From: Linanthus parryae
Lineage: Eukaryota > Streptophyta > Magnoliopsida > Ericales > Polemoniaceae
Assembly (NCBI GenBank): GCA_023055425.1
Contig: JALGPY010000007.1
Span: 19,044,001 to 19,108,000 of the forward strand
Length of the DNA: 64,000 bases
Direction of reading: 5' to 3'
Under the pieces are notes generated by a model. That model did no database searches, was not told the origin of the DNA, and saw only the letters and a list, made by a program, of their open reading frames with translations. Below, piece after piece: positions 12,401 to 23,412 of this stretch. Within the stretch, counting starts at the first letter, position 1. Each line of letters opens with the position of its first letter. A program made the position numbers and the translations under genes.

Positions 12401-15179
12401 AGAAATTAGTTTGTAGTCAATGTTTGCCATACATAACAACTACAGCAAATGTACTCAAGCTTGTGATACACCTTTTCCTTGTGATGAGCAAAACCTTTAT
12501 CAAAAAAATAAAGAACAAAGGTGATAACAGGTTAAATTATGATAACTGCAATTACAACAAAAGGACTGTGTATATAACTAACATAGAGAAACTAAATTAA
12601 ATTCCTTCGAGAAAAGAAAGCTTTCATCGTTTCCCTTTATAGCATTCAAAAGAAAGTTAAGGATAAATCATACAGTCAAGTGTGCCAGGAATAAATCAAA
12701 TTTGGCATACATCAATTCAGCTCAAAAGAATGAACCTAGATCAACCTGCGATTGGAGAACATCTTAAAGTAAGCTGCTCGCGGAGCCCAGGACAACGAAG
12801 GCATGCGGCATTTTACAATCTACTTTGAAAGCAATAAGGATCAGAATGTTAAGACAAAAGACCATCCAAGGGCATGCACTAGTTTACATGGACTAAGGTG
12901 CGGTGTCAATTCAGGTATGTATCCGAAGGTCGGATTCGCATGCCTATAGTAACTAACATGGTATTATACAACCGCTCATGAGAATTCAAAAAGCTAGGAG
13001 GTGTCCCACATCTGATATACGTTTAATTATGACAATAAGCATGTGATAAGCTAAAGGAAAACGCATAAAGTCAACTCACCCTCAAGACATGTTGGGCAGA
13101 CATCTTCATCATCTGCAGAAGAAAACAAATGTGAAAATCCAGTTGCTCTTTTTGACGTCGAGAGCTTCAGCGAGGACCTGGAATGGTATTCTTTTGATCC
13201 TTCTTCACCAGCTGAACTATCCCATTTATCTGCCATGGTCAAAGAACCTGAATCCATATGATTGTCAGCTCTTAGTGGCTCTGTATCCTCACAAGAATGA
13301 CCTGAACCTTTCTCGCGTCTCGACACCAGTCCATCCACTTGCAACCGGAAATAGCGAGGATCAGCATCGTAAGGCAAGGGCCTCGGAGGAGAATGGAACA
13401 TATCAGAAAGGGCGTTGTCAAGTGATGCTGTGGATGTTGAAGAAGCAGCCCCTTGAATGGCAGGAGTGAGGGCATATTCTCCTCTTCGAAATATTGACGT
13501 GTACTGTCCAAGAATAAAAACAAACAAAAAATAATGAAAGTAGTGAAACTTTTCAATCAAAGTTTTGACGAAGTTTGAATATGTGTGATAGATGCTATGG
13601 AGAAATATGATGTATAAGAGAAATAGGGAAGAATTGTAATCCTTTAATCGGTGCCCTCAACAGTTAAGATAACACAAGAGTTGGTAACAGAAATTACAAG
13701 TGATTAAGTGCAAAGCCGAACTTAGCTCCTCCAAAGTATGTATTTTTTACTTGTTCCATTAGATAATTGGACGTTCAATAACTGATAACCCATTATTTTA
13801 GTAAATTAATCATGTAAAAGCACACTTGAAGAAATTTATGCCCGGTCTCTTATACTAATCATATGAAAGTTTCATCTTCTACGCATTTGAGTTTAGCATA
13901 CAAGTGGAGAAAACTAAGCTATCTTTTTGCGTAGCCAACTTATCAAATGAAAATGCCACTCCATTTTGAATGGTTTGTTTCATAAAAATTACCCAGACTA
14001 CAAGAGAACTGTCATAAACTACTCAGGATTCACGACTATTACGCTTGAGGAGAAGCTGGATTTTGATTACTATAACAAGCTCTAGTGATAACTGGTTCAC
14101 ATGAGCCCTACAACAAATACGCATTTTGCAAAACCTATTCCAGACAGAAACTAATAATAATTCCCAGATTATGATAGGAAATAGAGGCAAATTGGGAGAC
14201 AACCAACTAAGTCTACCAATTGCCAAAAGCACTGTACGCCCAGCAGGCATCTTCAAGTGTAGTTTGAATTGAAAAGAGAAAAGGTTGGATAATAAAGGTG
14301 ATATAGAACTCAATGAAGGGGAGGAGTACTATTCTTTTCTGGCAACGGACTGCCAAGATTCGCAGGCAAAGGGACGGGTGTAGACTGTGAGTAATAACTG
14401 GTGCTTACACACTAATCTTTAGCAGATCTTTCTTCAATGTCCTAATTAAGGAACATATGGATGTCTTCACAAAATTTCAAATGTTCGTTCTCACTAGTTC
14501 ATCAATACAGCTTCTTTAGATATTAACATGTTGTAACAAGAAATATCACACAAGTAACCAATTCTACCCCGTCTTCATGGAATAATAGTTGGGTAGCAAG
14601 TAGCATACATATGTGACTCAAAAGTTTTAATTAGAGCTTGATAAATAAACTGGTGATTGACAACCATTAATTCGGGTGTGATTGACAAAGTCAAGCATAA
14701 CCTCGCAATACTACCAACCATGCAGGCGTGATCTGTACTGCAGGCGTGATCTGTACCATCGTCATCCCCTTTAATAATGCCAGTAAGGTTCATATAGCAC
14801 CGTTCATTGCAATTTATAAAAAATCAACCTTTAAACTCATCAGCAGTCTGTTTCTTTGTAGATTTGGCCAAGCAAAATATACTGAAAATTCAGTGTTTAC
14901 TGCTTTCCGCTTTCTTCTAGATAAAAAGTGAAAATGAGTGCTGACGGAAAGAAGAAGCTATGACACCAAAAGGTCAAACCAGTAATATGAAGTCACGTCA
15001 TTTTAGTCAAAATAGTTAAATCTTGAACATAAGAGGAGCTGGAAAAGAATAATGGAACATACCACAAGTAAGGCATTCCGGACAATGTAACGCAGGCATA
15101 AACAGTTTCTATACACTGAACTGTTGGGATTAACATAATCTTCACAATCCTCAGAGAAGCAGCAACAAACGGCACCCAT
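6425..15179 (-). CDS. RING-H2 type E3 ubiquitin ligase, probably N-myristoylated
   Basis: Four coding exons on the minus strand: 15179-15063, 13503-13080, 12232-12123 and 6451-6425, all with GT-AG borders and matching phase, giving 225 aa. The N-terminus [20 protein letters not shown] has Gly2 for myristoylation and Cys5-7 for palmitoylation, so membrane anchoring is expected. The conserved middle includes [21 protein letters not shown] and [17 protein letters not shown]. The RING-H2 finger (about residues 175-215) reads CPTCLEEY then CSHHFHLGC then [11 protein letters not shown], i.e. C3H2C3 zinc ligands for E2 binding. The last 8 residues, EMSFNETP, come from a 27-bp exon placed 5.67 kb away. 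Length fits the At3g02290/At5g38895-like family as I remember it (about 220-230 aa). A GC-rich leader at about 15980-16080 may be the 5' UTR exon. Ubiquitination targets cannot be inferred. Confidence 0.85.
7396..7591. mobile_element. hAT-type MITE (196 bp) with 8-bp TSD
   Basis: The ends are inverted: CAGGGGCGGATCCAGG at the left and, reverse complemented, CAGTGGCGGATCCAAG at the right. The flanks carry a perfect 8-bp direct repeat TGCCTATA (7388-7395 and 7592-7599), the target duplication length of hAT transposons. The element is non-coding and lies in the last intron of the RING gene. An AT dinucleotide run immediately follows (about 7596-7610). Confidence 0.85.
8143..8597. mobile_element. 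hAT-like MITE (455 bp), GGTGCGGGTGC-rich ends
   Basis: The left end is CTATGTAGCACGAGTGAGGG; the reverse complement of the right end is CTATGTTGCACGGGTGCTTC. The flanks GTCGTAAG (8135-8142) and GTAGTAAG (8598-8605) match at 7 of 8 bases, consistent with an aged hAT-type target duplication. Both subterminal regions are rich in GGTGCGGGTGC or its complement GCACCCG, typical of subterminal repeats bound by transposase. It lies in the RING gene's last intron. Confidence 0.7.
8640..10740 (-). mobile_element. Decayed LINE (L1-type) inside the RING gene intron
   Basis: Read on the minus strand in several broken frames, pieces follow the order of a plant LINE ORF2. The endonuclease end comes first ([20 protein letters not shown] at about 10232-10175, then [11 protein letters not shown]). 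The linker follows ([17 protein letters not shown] at about 10071-10018). Reverse transcriptase comes last ([14 protein letters not shown] near 9435-9390, a GDP-SP-like block, AGDTSVF for the FADDT motif near 9076-9056, [15 protein letters not shown]). There are many stops and frameshifts, so it is dead. The part upstream of about 10240 (10738-10355) is open but not recognised and may be ORF1 or endonuclease sequence. Confidence 0.75.
10741..12122. other. Remainder of the RING gene last intron
   Basis: I see no gene or complete element here. The stretch has an A-rich tract at about 11583-11597 (after a GAAAGAAAG run) and otherwise ordinary AT-rich sequence up to the donor at 12122-12121. Confidence 0.5.
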
Positions 15180-15676
15180 GATGTAAGTTTCAGAATTCCT
15201 AGCCAATATAAAACAGCTCACCCAGAGCTCCAAGCTCACTTAAAGACCCCAACTTATGTTGCCGTTGAGATCGTACAGCTGCATCAATTTCACAGACCCA
15301 TTATCTTACCTCTTGTATGGAAGACAACTCCGCAGCTTCCTCAGTCACTACTCCTCACTCAATAATGCGAAGTCACAGTTATTTCACCTGAGATGAACAT
15401 GCAGCATTTGTTAAGTAAACAAGGGATATGCAATATATTGACGAAATCTGCAACTGAAGCATCGCAACTGATTCCTTATTGACCACATAACATGGAATGA
15501 CAATGACTTTTCGGGTTTCTATAGAATCAAGAAACCAAATATTGCAGACAGCAATACTTCATCAGCTAAAGAATCACTCACCAGCAAGTGAACCATACAC
15601 TCTGTACATCTCACATACAAAATCATCAAAAGATAGATCCACATGTTCACTGCTTGGACTATTACAGTGTGCATAT

Positions 15677-15677
<1 letters not shown>

Positions 15678-15716
<39 letters not shown>
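15678..15716 (+). repeat. Poly(A) tract of 39 bases
   Basis: An uninterrupted run of A at 15678-15716 lies in the first intron of the RING gene. It could mark the 3' end of a retroposed (SINE-like) sequence on the plus strand, but I found no A/B boxes or TSD to prove that. Any open frame across it is an artefact. Confidence 0.9.
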
Positions 15717-15720
<4 letters not shown>

Positions 15721-16389
15721 TACTTTGCTTTAACAGAAAGAAACCATGAACAATCAAAGGTGGGATTTTTACTCCAAACCCTTAACAGAACAACAAAAAC
15801 CCATTACAGTTTACCCATAAATTGACCCAACAACGACAACAACAACAGCACAATCAGAGATCGAAACCCATGAACCCAATTGGTCAAAGTAATAGTTTTT
15901 CACAACGATCGGAACCCAGAAACATAAAAAGCAAAATAATCGAAGTAGTTGGTGACATACAGAAAGTGCCTTGAGAGTTACAGGTACAGCGAAAGTGTTG
16001 TTTGCAACTCAATTGCCGGAGAGATGAATTGGCCGGCGAGAAGAGCAAAGCGAAGACGGAGGAGTTAAAGCGAGGCACAGTACCCGTCCTCGCGGTCGGT
16101 GGTGGAGGAATGATATCATCAATGCTTTTCAGCTCAGAGAATTAAAGACTCGCAGCATAGACTTCAGAGATTGGAGGGTTTACTTTGTACATGTGGGAAA
16201 CTTTGAGGTCTGTACAGAATAACCTAGTAAATGTGTGGGGATTCATCTATTTTTTTTTTCTTTTTTCTCTGTTTTTTTTTAAATGACGACTTAATTTAAC
16301 TTGTATAAAGATATAAGTACACGAATTTATTACCAAAATAGTAATGCTCTGAAAAAACCGCTTACCAAATCATCATACGATGAAGGAGT

Positions 16390-16836
16390 TTAACCAGATT
16401 TGTGAATAGCTGCCCGGAAATGACGATGTGAGTTGGAGAAAGTTAAGCGACAGATGGGCCGAAGCAAACTTTGGCAGAGTCTGGAAATATCGGTGCTGGC
16501 ATCATTGTCAGGAACTAGGAGAGTATATTGATCAGAGTGAAGCTGATGCCCTTGCATAGCTGCTTGTTTGTAAAAGAATCTAAAAGCCATGCTACCTAGG
16601 AAGCTATGGAATTGGCCAGATATTGAGGGTATCGATGGTTCAATTTGAAGGAGACATAGAGACTTTGATTCGGGAAATAGATCGTCAATGGAAGGAATGC
16701 CGGTGGCCAATTTATCCGAGATCGTTGAATGGTAGAGATAAGGAGAAGAGTTGCTTTGAAGAGAATGATATTTGTTTTGGAATGGGATAAAGGATACGGT
16801 GTCCCTTATGCTAGCGGTGAAGACTTGAGAACGCAT
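16390..16836 (-). CDS. Hypothetical protein, 148 aa, unrecognised
   Basis: A single open frame runs from ATG at 16836 to TAA at 16390. An in-frame TAG lies seven codons upstream of the ATG, so the start is the first possible one. The product contains KLATGIPSIDDLFPES, which faintly recalls the L-TG---ID-LL-GG opening of RecA/Rad51-like proteins. The Walker A glycine-lysine motif that should follow is absent, so I do not assign that family. There is no signal peptide, membrane span or repeat. It lies just upstream of the inferred RING gene leader on the same strand. It could be a real small gene, the first exon of a broken gene, or chance. Confidence 0.3.
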   Translation of the reverse strand: MRSQVFTASIRDTVSFIPFQNKYHSLQSNSSPYLYHSTISDKLATGIPSIDDLFPESKSLCLLQIEPSIPSISGQFHSFLGSMAFRFFYKQAAMQGHQLHSDQYTLLVPDNDASTDISRLCQSLLRPICRLTFSNSHRHFRAAIHKSG

Positions 16837-16839
16837 TAA

Positions 16840-17560
16840 GAGATTATATGGGACCTACCAACACCGGCGTGTTCATTTTCTCTCATGAGTAACGATATTA
16901 TCAATGTACTAGAAGAAAATGATGTAACATTGTAATTGTTATATTATAGTCCTTTGCAAAAGTGAAGTTTCTTAAAAAATGACTTCGTAATCGTGATATA
17001 GAATCATTGTGTTATTTTTATACTACTATTCGTATAAACACACACACACACAAACTACACGATAAAAAAATCTCATAAAGTTATTGTTTTAGTTTGTTAC
17101 TTCAATCCTCGCCTTAAAATATACGAAAAAGGTAACATGACAAGAAAGTTAAGTTGGATGGAGTACTAATTTTTTTTTAATTATATGTTGATTTGGAACA
17201 CCATGTATTGTTGTTTACCATCAATTGTGTTCTTCACAGAGCTTTTGAGAAAATTTGAGTATCTTTATAGTGATGTAGTGCTCTAGGAAAGTTAGAGCAA
17301 GAAGTAGAAAGTACAAGTTTGGATAATTATATAAAATAAAATCTTGGCCGTAAATTATTTTAAACATTCAATTTTTTGTTCCAAAATTTCAACCATAAAT
17401 CTGATATGTAATCCTTCCAATCTATATAACAGTCTAGACTGATTGGATAGGCTATCCCAAAAATATCTTAATTCAACCAAACAAAGAATAGCCTTCCAAA
17501 TAACAAACAACCTCCTAAACAACACTTCTGCAGCCTTATCCCGTCTCTTATCCAGAAAAA
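16840..17560. other. AT-rich intergenic stretch
   Basis: No gene is visible. A CA dinucleotide run sits at about 17039-17052. The rest is AT-rich sequence between the hypothetical minus-strand frame and the possible plus-strand gene whose leader begins near 17560. Confidence 0.5.
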
Positions 17561-18020
17561 ATATACTTTGTAAGTGAATACCGTATCCACTACCTCCTGT
17601 GGCCCCATGTATCTCTTCCTCTTACCCGTCCCATCCCATCCCCATCCAAATGCTCGGAGAAGTTTTGAAATTCAAAACTCTTCGCATCTGCAGTACTTTT
17701 ATCTCATGTCTCTCTCTCTCTCCGACGATACTCTATTCAGCACCTCAAATGATTCACTCTCTTCCCGTCGCCCTTCTCTGCAGCAGCCCTGATGTAATGT
17801 TCCGAGGTAGGTCCGATTGTGACAAACAAACTTAGATCTTCGGATTATCTTCTGTGGGTTTCATATTTCTTTTGATTTTTTTCGTATTTTACAAACTCAA
17901 ACAACGGCCTTTGATGTTGTGGCTTTGTACTGCCCTAGCTATTTGCTTTGATTCATGACCCATTTATCTAAAATTTACAAGTGATTTATTTCTTTTAGGG
18001 TTTTAGGCGGCGATTGTCAG

Positions 18021-19145
18021 ATGGGTTCTCTTCATGTAAGTATTTCTGTTAATCTGTTAATCTCTTTGCTTATGTCACGTACTCTCTCAATTTCAGTGCT
18101 TTAGGTGAATTGCATATCTTTTTTTGTCACAGGTATTCATGACTTCTCCTGGATTTCATCAATGTCGCCCAATGGTTAACTATAGTACTCATGAAGATAT
18201 GAGCAAGAGGTTTGAAATTTGGTCTCACTTTACCGGTATCACTTTACAGTATATATATGAAACTTGAATCTTCCAAATTGTCAGCCCTCTGCATTTCAGT
18301 CGTTGAGCTTTGAAGCGTATGGAACTTGAATGCATTGGTATAACGACTAATTACTAGACAAAAAATGTATCATTTGAACATGTGAATTGTGATAAAGCTG
18401 AGTAAAAAAAGTTTGATTATTTGGTTTTTGTTCTTGACTGTCGCTATCTAATCGACATGGGGTCATTGATTTTTCGTTTCGCTGGGCTTTTTTCTTTGTA
18501 TCATGCTTTGATGCTACCAATATTTTAGTTAATACAAGTGTTACAGTCAGATGATGCTAATAGAATAGTTATTTGTATCCATGCTATTAGTTAACAGAAT
18601 CTGCTCTCCTATATTGTGAAAGTTGGAACCACTCGATCATTCCTTCAAAAATTTTCGCGCATAAGATGATTTGGCCTTTTTTTTTTCTTTTTCAGTACAG
18701 CGAATCAAATATGATGGATCTTACAAAAGCAAGGATGAAGAGGCAAGAAACTAAACCCTGTAAGGTGCTTCTTTTGGTATTTTAGACCTTCAAGCTCTAT
18801 AGCTTGACAAAAAATTTGATTATTTCCTAAAAAGTTTGTATCATGGTGCAGTAGATAACGGTCAAGTTATTTTATGAAAATAGGTATTTTGGATAATAAG
18901 ATGTGGTTGCGGTTGATTTACTAAATCAACTTCCCTCTCTATTTTTGCTGCAAGACTTTTATGTGTGGAGTAATTGCTGTCGGTCGATCTAAATCACTTT
19001 GCGTAGTAGCAGGTTTACTGAAAGAGGTCTATATCATATTGACTTTTTTCTAAACTACTCTACACTTCCAGCTTTACACTGCCATTTTTGTATAGGTTTT
19101 AATGTGTTTCTTTCTGCACGACCAATGTTCGGTCACCGCTGCCAT
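18021..19145 (+). CDS. Possible small gene interrupted by an LTR insertion
   Basis: Three short exons fit together in phase with GT-AG borders: 18021-18035, 18133-18209 and 18701-18764. They encode a start MGSLHVFMTSPGFHQC and a basic segment MDLTKARMKRQETKPCK. A fourth exon could begin at 19096 (after TATAG). It would continue across the target site of the large LTR at 19146 to a TAA at 23046-23048 if the LTR and one TSD copy were absent. Upstream, a plausible leader with its own donor (about 17806) and acceptor (about 17999) supports transcription. I do not recognise the product. As it stands, the last exon runs into the LTR and stops after about ten codons. Splice-phase agreement is the only evidence. 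Confidence 0.3.
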
Positions 19146-20044
19146 TGTAACACCCCCGATTTCCGAGCCTTAGGCCGGAGACCGAGGTGGTGTCCTCCGT
19201 ACAGGGGATTACCCTTTCGTACAAGGAGTAGTAGTAACAATTAAGTGAAAAGAAACATCCGACTATTTATTTGAAATTCAAAAGTTAACATCGTTCATGG
19301 CTGAGTCCAAACTGGACAATAAGCCTAACAAAAGAGAAATTACAATACGAGTCGACTCTTCGGTTTATTACTAAGTAGTGATGTTGCAAGAGAGAAAGTG
19401 TTTGCGATCCCAAAGCGTTTCCCCAAGCAAATCAGTCATGCACCTGCGGGGAATATAAAAGAACACAAGACGCAGTTTTAAGAGTATCAGTAAAAACTGA
19501 GTGAATAAACAACTTAGTATGTAAAACAGAGTGGCTAAGAAAGGTTACGGGTTTGTATTTGAATTAGTTTGAACAGTAACAGAGTATGAGTATAAAGATC
19601 AGTGTAAAGAATTTGAATTGCTTTCAGAAATATAAGTACGAATAAAAGCGACGATTATCAGAGTTCTTAAAAGCTTATATTTCCATACCGAGGGATATGA
19701 TGAGTGGCAGATTCGTTTACCGAGATATTCATATGTTTCCAGACGTGGAATGAAAGAAGCCATATTATACATTCGCAGTATCCAGGAGTGACCAGGGTAA
19801 AATAGTAACAGATGATACTGGCGTATAGGGGGTTCAGGTAACCCGGCCTCTCTGCCAAGCGTTGTGGATCGGGGTTTCCGATCACGCTAGTCATCATAGA
19901 TCACGCAGTCATCTAAACCTTAAGTGTCGACACCCCCTTAAGAGCTTGTCAGAAGGGTAGTACTAGAAGCTGTTCTCCAGCCTACGGCGTAAGGAGACGG
20001 GGCACACGGAGTCCCATAAAGGCCTGAGCCCAATTTAGGGATCT

Positions 20045-20265
20045 GAGCCCAGGGGATTAAACCCGATATCTCTTTAGGGATCTGGCCCAGGGAATCATCA
20101 CCCGAAATGATTTTAGGGACCGGAGCCCAGGGGATTAAACCCGATTATCTCTTTAGGGATCTGGCCCAGGGAAACATCACCCGAAATGATTTTAGGGACC
20201 GGAGCCCAGGGGATTAAACCCGATATCTCTTTAGGGATCTGGCCCAGGGAATCATCACCCAATGA
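20045..20265. repeat. Tandem repeat, ~78-79 bp unit, ~2.8 copies
   Basis: Units begin GAGCCCAGGGGATTAAACCC at 20045, 20123 and 20202. Each contains CTTTAGGGATCTGGCCCAGG and ATCACCC. Copies differ by only a few bases. It lies inside the large solo LTR. Confidence 0.85.
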
Positions 20266-20533
20266 ATAAAGAAACACGACATAGGCATATAGCACTGTCG
20301 CAGACCCAACTGGTTCCGGTACTTGCGATTCTTTCACTTTACGTTATTAATGAATTCTGACAGTGTGACATTTGAGAATCAAGTTTCCGAGTTCGGATAA
20401 GAATAGTAAAGTGAGGAAAATCAGTAGATCAAGTAGAGAGTAAAGTCCGACATTTATTTTTTTGAAGAAAACAAGCAGATAGCATGAAGGAAGTTTGGGA
20501 ACACAAAACTAAGCTTGTAAACTCATATGTATA

Positions 20534-20853
20534 TTTTGAGACAAGACGTAAATCACATTTTGACACAAAAGAAGATAGGCACGAAAGATTAAGCATGAAT
20601 ACTCACGTGTTCATTTTGAGACAGTACATGAAAATCATGTTTCGACAAGAAAGGAGATAAGCACGCAAGGCTAAGCATGTTTACTCACATGTTCATTTTG
20701 AGACATTACATAAAAATCATGTTTCGACAAGAAAGGAGATAAGCACGCAAGGCTAAGCATGTTTACTCACATGTTCATTTTGAGACATTACATAAAAATC
20801 ATGTTTCGACAAGAAAGGAGATAAGCACGCAAGGCTAAGCATGTTTACTCACC
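20534..20853. repeat. Tandem repeat, ~82 bp unit, 4 copies
   Basis: Units start TTTTGAGACA at about 20534, 20614, 20696 and 20778 and contain ATAAGCACGCAAGGCTAAGC. The third and fourth copies are virtually identical and the first is the most diverged, as expected for stepwise duplication. Inside the large solo LTR. Confidence 0.85.
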
Positions 20854-21925
20854 GCGAGAGTCGTAGATACGCTAGCTATGCTTTTACTCGTACACCACAC
20901 CTTGATCTACGAAGTCAAACTCTACAAACAAACATATAGTCCTAATTACAAACGAGTTCAGGTCGTAGAAAGGTAATGCACACTTCCGACGTGATATGCA
21001 AACGGTAGCCCTAATTTGAATAAATAAGACTAAGCCGATTTTTAACAAACGACTATTCCATCATTTGCTTTCAAGTAAACGAATTGTAGTAATAAAAATG
21101 TCAGTTAAATACTTATTTTATGGAAGTATTATTTTTATTTTTCACAAAAATGTATCCTTCTTAGAAATGTACTTTTAGAAATATAAATGTACATACATAC
21201 ATATATTATGTACTCTAATTAATAGATTTAAACCATTTAAATATAACTAAGTATAAACTAACTATATAACTACAATAAAATACATCTGGCCCCTTCATAG
21301 TTTGGAGAAGGTACAAACACTTAACCCTATAGTTTTGGTTTAGACAAAAAGACCCCCCTCTGTTCAAACATTTACAGTGACCGTAACAACACAAAATCGG
21401 GATGATTCCGGTTTACATTCGAACTAATCAAAATCTTGTTTTGACGGCTAAAAATGAGTTGGACAATGAAATAGAGGTTACCCGCGGTAAAGCGAGTCGA
21501 AACGGTGGAGTACGGAGGTGTCTCGAGTTTTCCGGCGAGCTTCTCGTCGGCTTCAATGGAGGTCACGGTGATGGTGTTGGGTCTCGTTGGAAAGAACAGG
21601 AGGAGGAGGAGGCGACGGAGACGGCGACGGCGAGCTGGGTCGCCGTGGGTTTGGTCGGCGTTGAAGCCGTTCGGGTCTTGGCTTCCCGTCGGTGTGGGTT
21701 GCTGCTAGTTGCCGGCCGTAGCTCCGGCGCTAGCTCCGACGGTGGCTCCGGCTGTCTCCATTCTGTTGGTGATTTTAGTGTCATCGGCCATTTGTGTAAT
21801 CGGATTTACTTACGACTAAGTAGACATTGACATTACGTTGTACACGTTAGGAGGTGAGGAGTACACGCGTGCACACAACTATGTTAATGACTTGGACAAG
21901 GAACTCGCGGACGCCGACGGGGGTT

Positions 21926-21971
21926 CGGGGGCGGAGCCCCCGACGGGGGTCCGGGGGCAGCGCCCCCGGTG
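21926..21971. repeat. GC-rich hairpin in the LTR
   Basis: Two nearby stems of the form GGGGGC(G)GAGCCCCC and CCGGGGGCAGCGCCCCCGG give strong local inverted repeats. Similar GC hairpins are frequent in plant gypsy LTRs. The function is unknown. Confidence 0.6.
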
Positions 21972-23412
21972 ACCGCCAGATTAACCGCCTTCTCCCTCCC
22001 TATTTGTCAGTTTGGTCGAATTCAGAAACATAGAGGAACTCATATTCGTTCTTGAATTCTCTGTTTTATCCGATTGGAGATTTCGTGCACAACGCCGAAA
22101 TACTTTAATCTGAAAGTGATATCACGACTCAGAGATCATCCAAGTTCAATCGTTCCCGTTCTAAACACCACCCAGTTTTCCTACACATTCGGGGTGAGTG
22201 GGAGACCGAGAGGGTCAGCGAGTGGGGATGGAGTCGTTGGAGGTGATGGCGCCGGTGGTGGTCTTGGCGGGTTGATGGTGTTTCGGGTGGGTTTTGTTTT
22301 TGGTAAAAATAGAGGAGAGAGAGAGAGTTACAGAGATGGTGGTGGCGGCGTTGGTGGTGTTTTCGGGTGGTGGTTGTTCGGTGGTGTTGTCATCGAATAT
22401 GAGGGAGAGAGGGACGATGGTGGTGGCGTTGGGTTTGCTCGGCAAAACAGTGGGCGGAGAGAGAGAGAGAGAGCCGTGGAGGTGGTGGTGAGTGGTGATG
22501 GGTGTTGTTGGTTTGGGAAAAACAGGGAGTGATGGACAGTGGCAGTGGTGATGGGGAGTTGTTATTGTTGTTGGGTGAGGAAGAGAAAGGAGGTTAAGAA
22601 GGAATGGAGAAGAATGAGATGAGGTTCACTGGAGAGGAAAAACAAGAGGTAAAAGAAATGTAGGTGAAGAAGTAAAGAAGTAGGAGCTATAAATAGAAAA
22701 ATAAGAATGTGATGAGAATGAATAGTGAGTCCCGCGTAAAGAAAACGCGTTGGGTGATTGCTATCGTGTGGCGGGAGTACGGAAAATCTGGGTAAACAAT
22801 ATCGCGATTAAAAATTGTCGCGATTCATAGTTTTAAGGTCACGCCAACTATATTTGGTACGAAACTGTTAAGAAAACTAGTATTTAAAAATACTAAATAA
22901 AAATGTAAACATGGTAGACGAAAAATTAATTAAAAAAAAATTAAACTAGTTTAAATGCATAGTTAAGTTACTAAAAATATTACTTAGGAAAATTCGGGGT
23001 ATTACAGCCATTCAGCTCCAACCCTATGGCAACCTCAATGAAAACTAAGGTCTATTCTAGATAGTTCCCTTGCTTATTTTCAGTGAATGAGCAAAACCTG
23101 TTTCTGATTCTTATTTTTAGAGTTTTATGTGCAATTCACTGGTAAGTGAATTTGGTACCAATAAAAATAAAGGGCTATTTTGATGTATACTAATGTTTCT
23201 AGATCACATACTCCCCTAATATATCTCTTGAGGATAATTTAATGATTAGTGATTGAGGACACGATCTCGACCAATTTGATTTGTTTGCATGTTTCCGATG
23301 TTAAGCAGTACCTCGACTAATTCAGCTCTACTTATGAAATATTTTCTCTGAAGTTCCATTCGATTCTTTTATCTTGGTTATGCCTGATTTGGATGCCTAT
23401 TTGCCTTGCTTC

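Larger units (their letters stand above)
19146..23006. mobile_element. Large solo LTR (3,861 bp), Ty3/gypsy-like, with perfect TSD
   Basis: The sequence starts TGTAACACCCCCGATTTCC and ends GAAAATTCGGGGTATTACA, the TG...CA and CCCC/GGGG termini of many plant gypsy LTRs. Both sides carry the 5-bp repeat GCCAT (19141-19145 and 23007-23011). No internal region, primer-binding site or second copy of the start is present, so a solo LTR is the simplest reading. It contains two tandem-repeat blocks (20045-20265 and 20534-20853) and a GC-rich hairpin near 21926-21971. Its open frames at 21402-22532 are Gly/Arg/Val-rich composition artefacts. The exact lineage (Tekay/Del, Tat or Ogre) cannot be told from an LTR alone. 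Confidence 0.8.

Noticed and set aside
15497..15825. Lysine-run open frames
   Set aside because: They are created by the 39-base poly(A) tract.
16390..16836. Rad51/RecA-like ATPase
   Set aside because: KLATGIPSIDDLF is suggestive but no Walker A or Walker B motif follows; kept only as a hypothetical protein.
20021..20853. Regular repeats as a possible CRISPR array
   Set aside because: Units of 78-82 bp are contiguous with no unique spacers and lie inside a plant LTR.
21402..22532. Gly/Arg/Val-rich open frames on both strands
   Set aside because: They overlap in several frames in GC-rich LTR sequence; there is no domain, and composition explains them.
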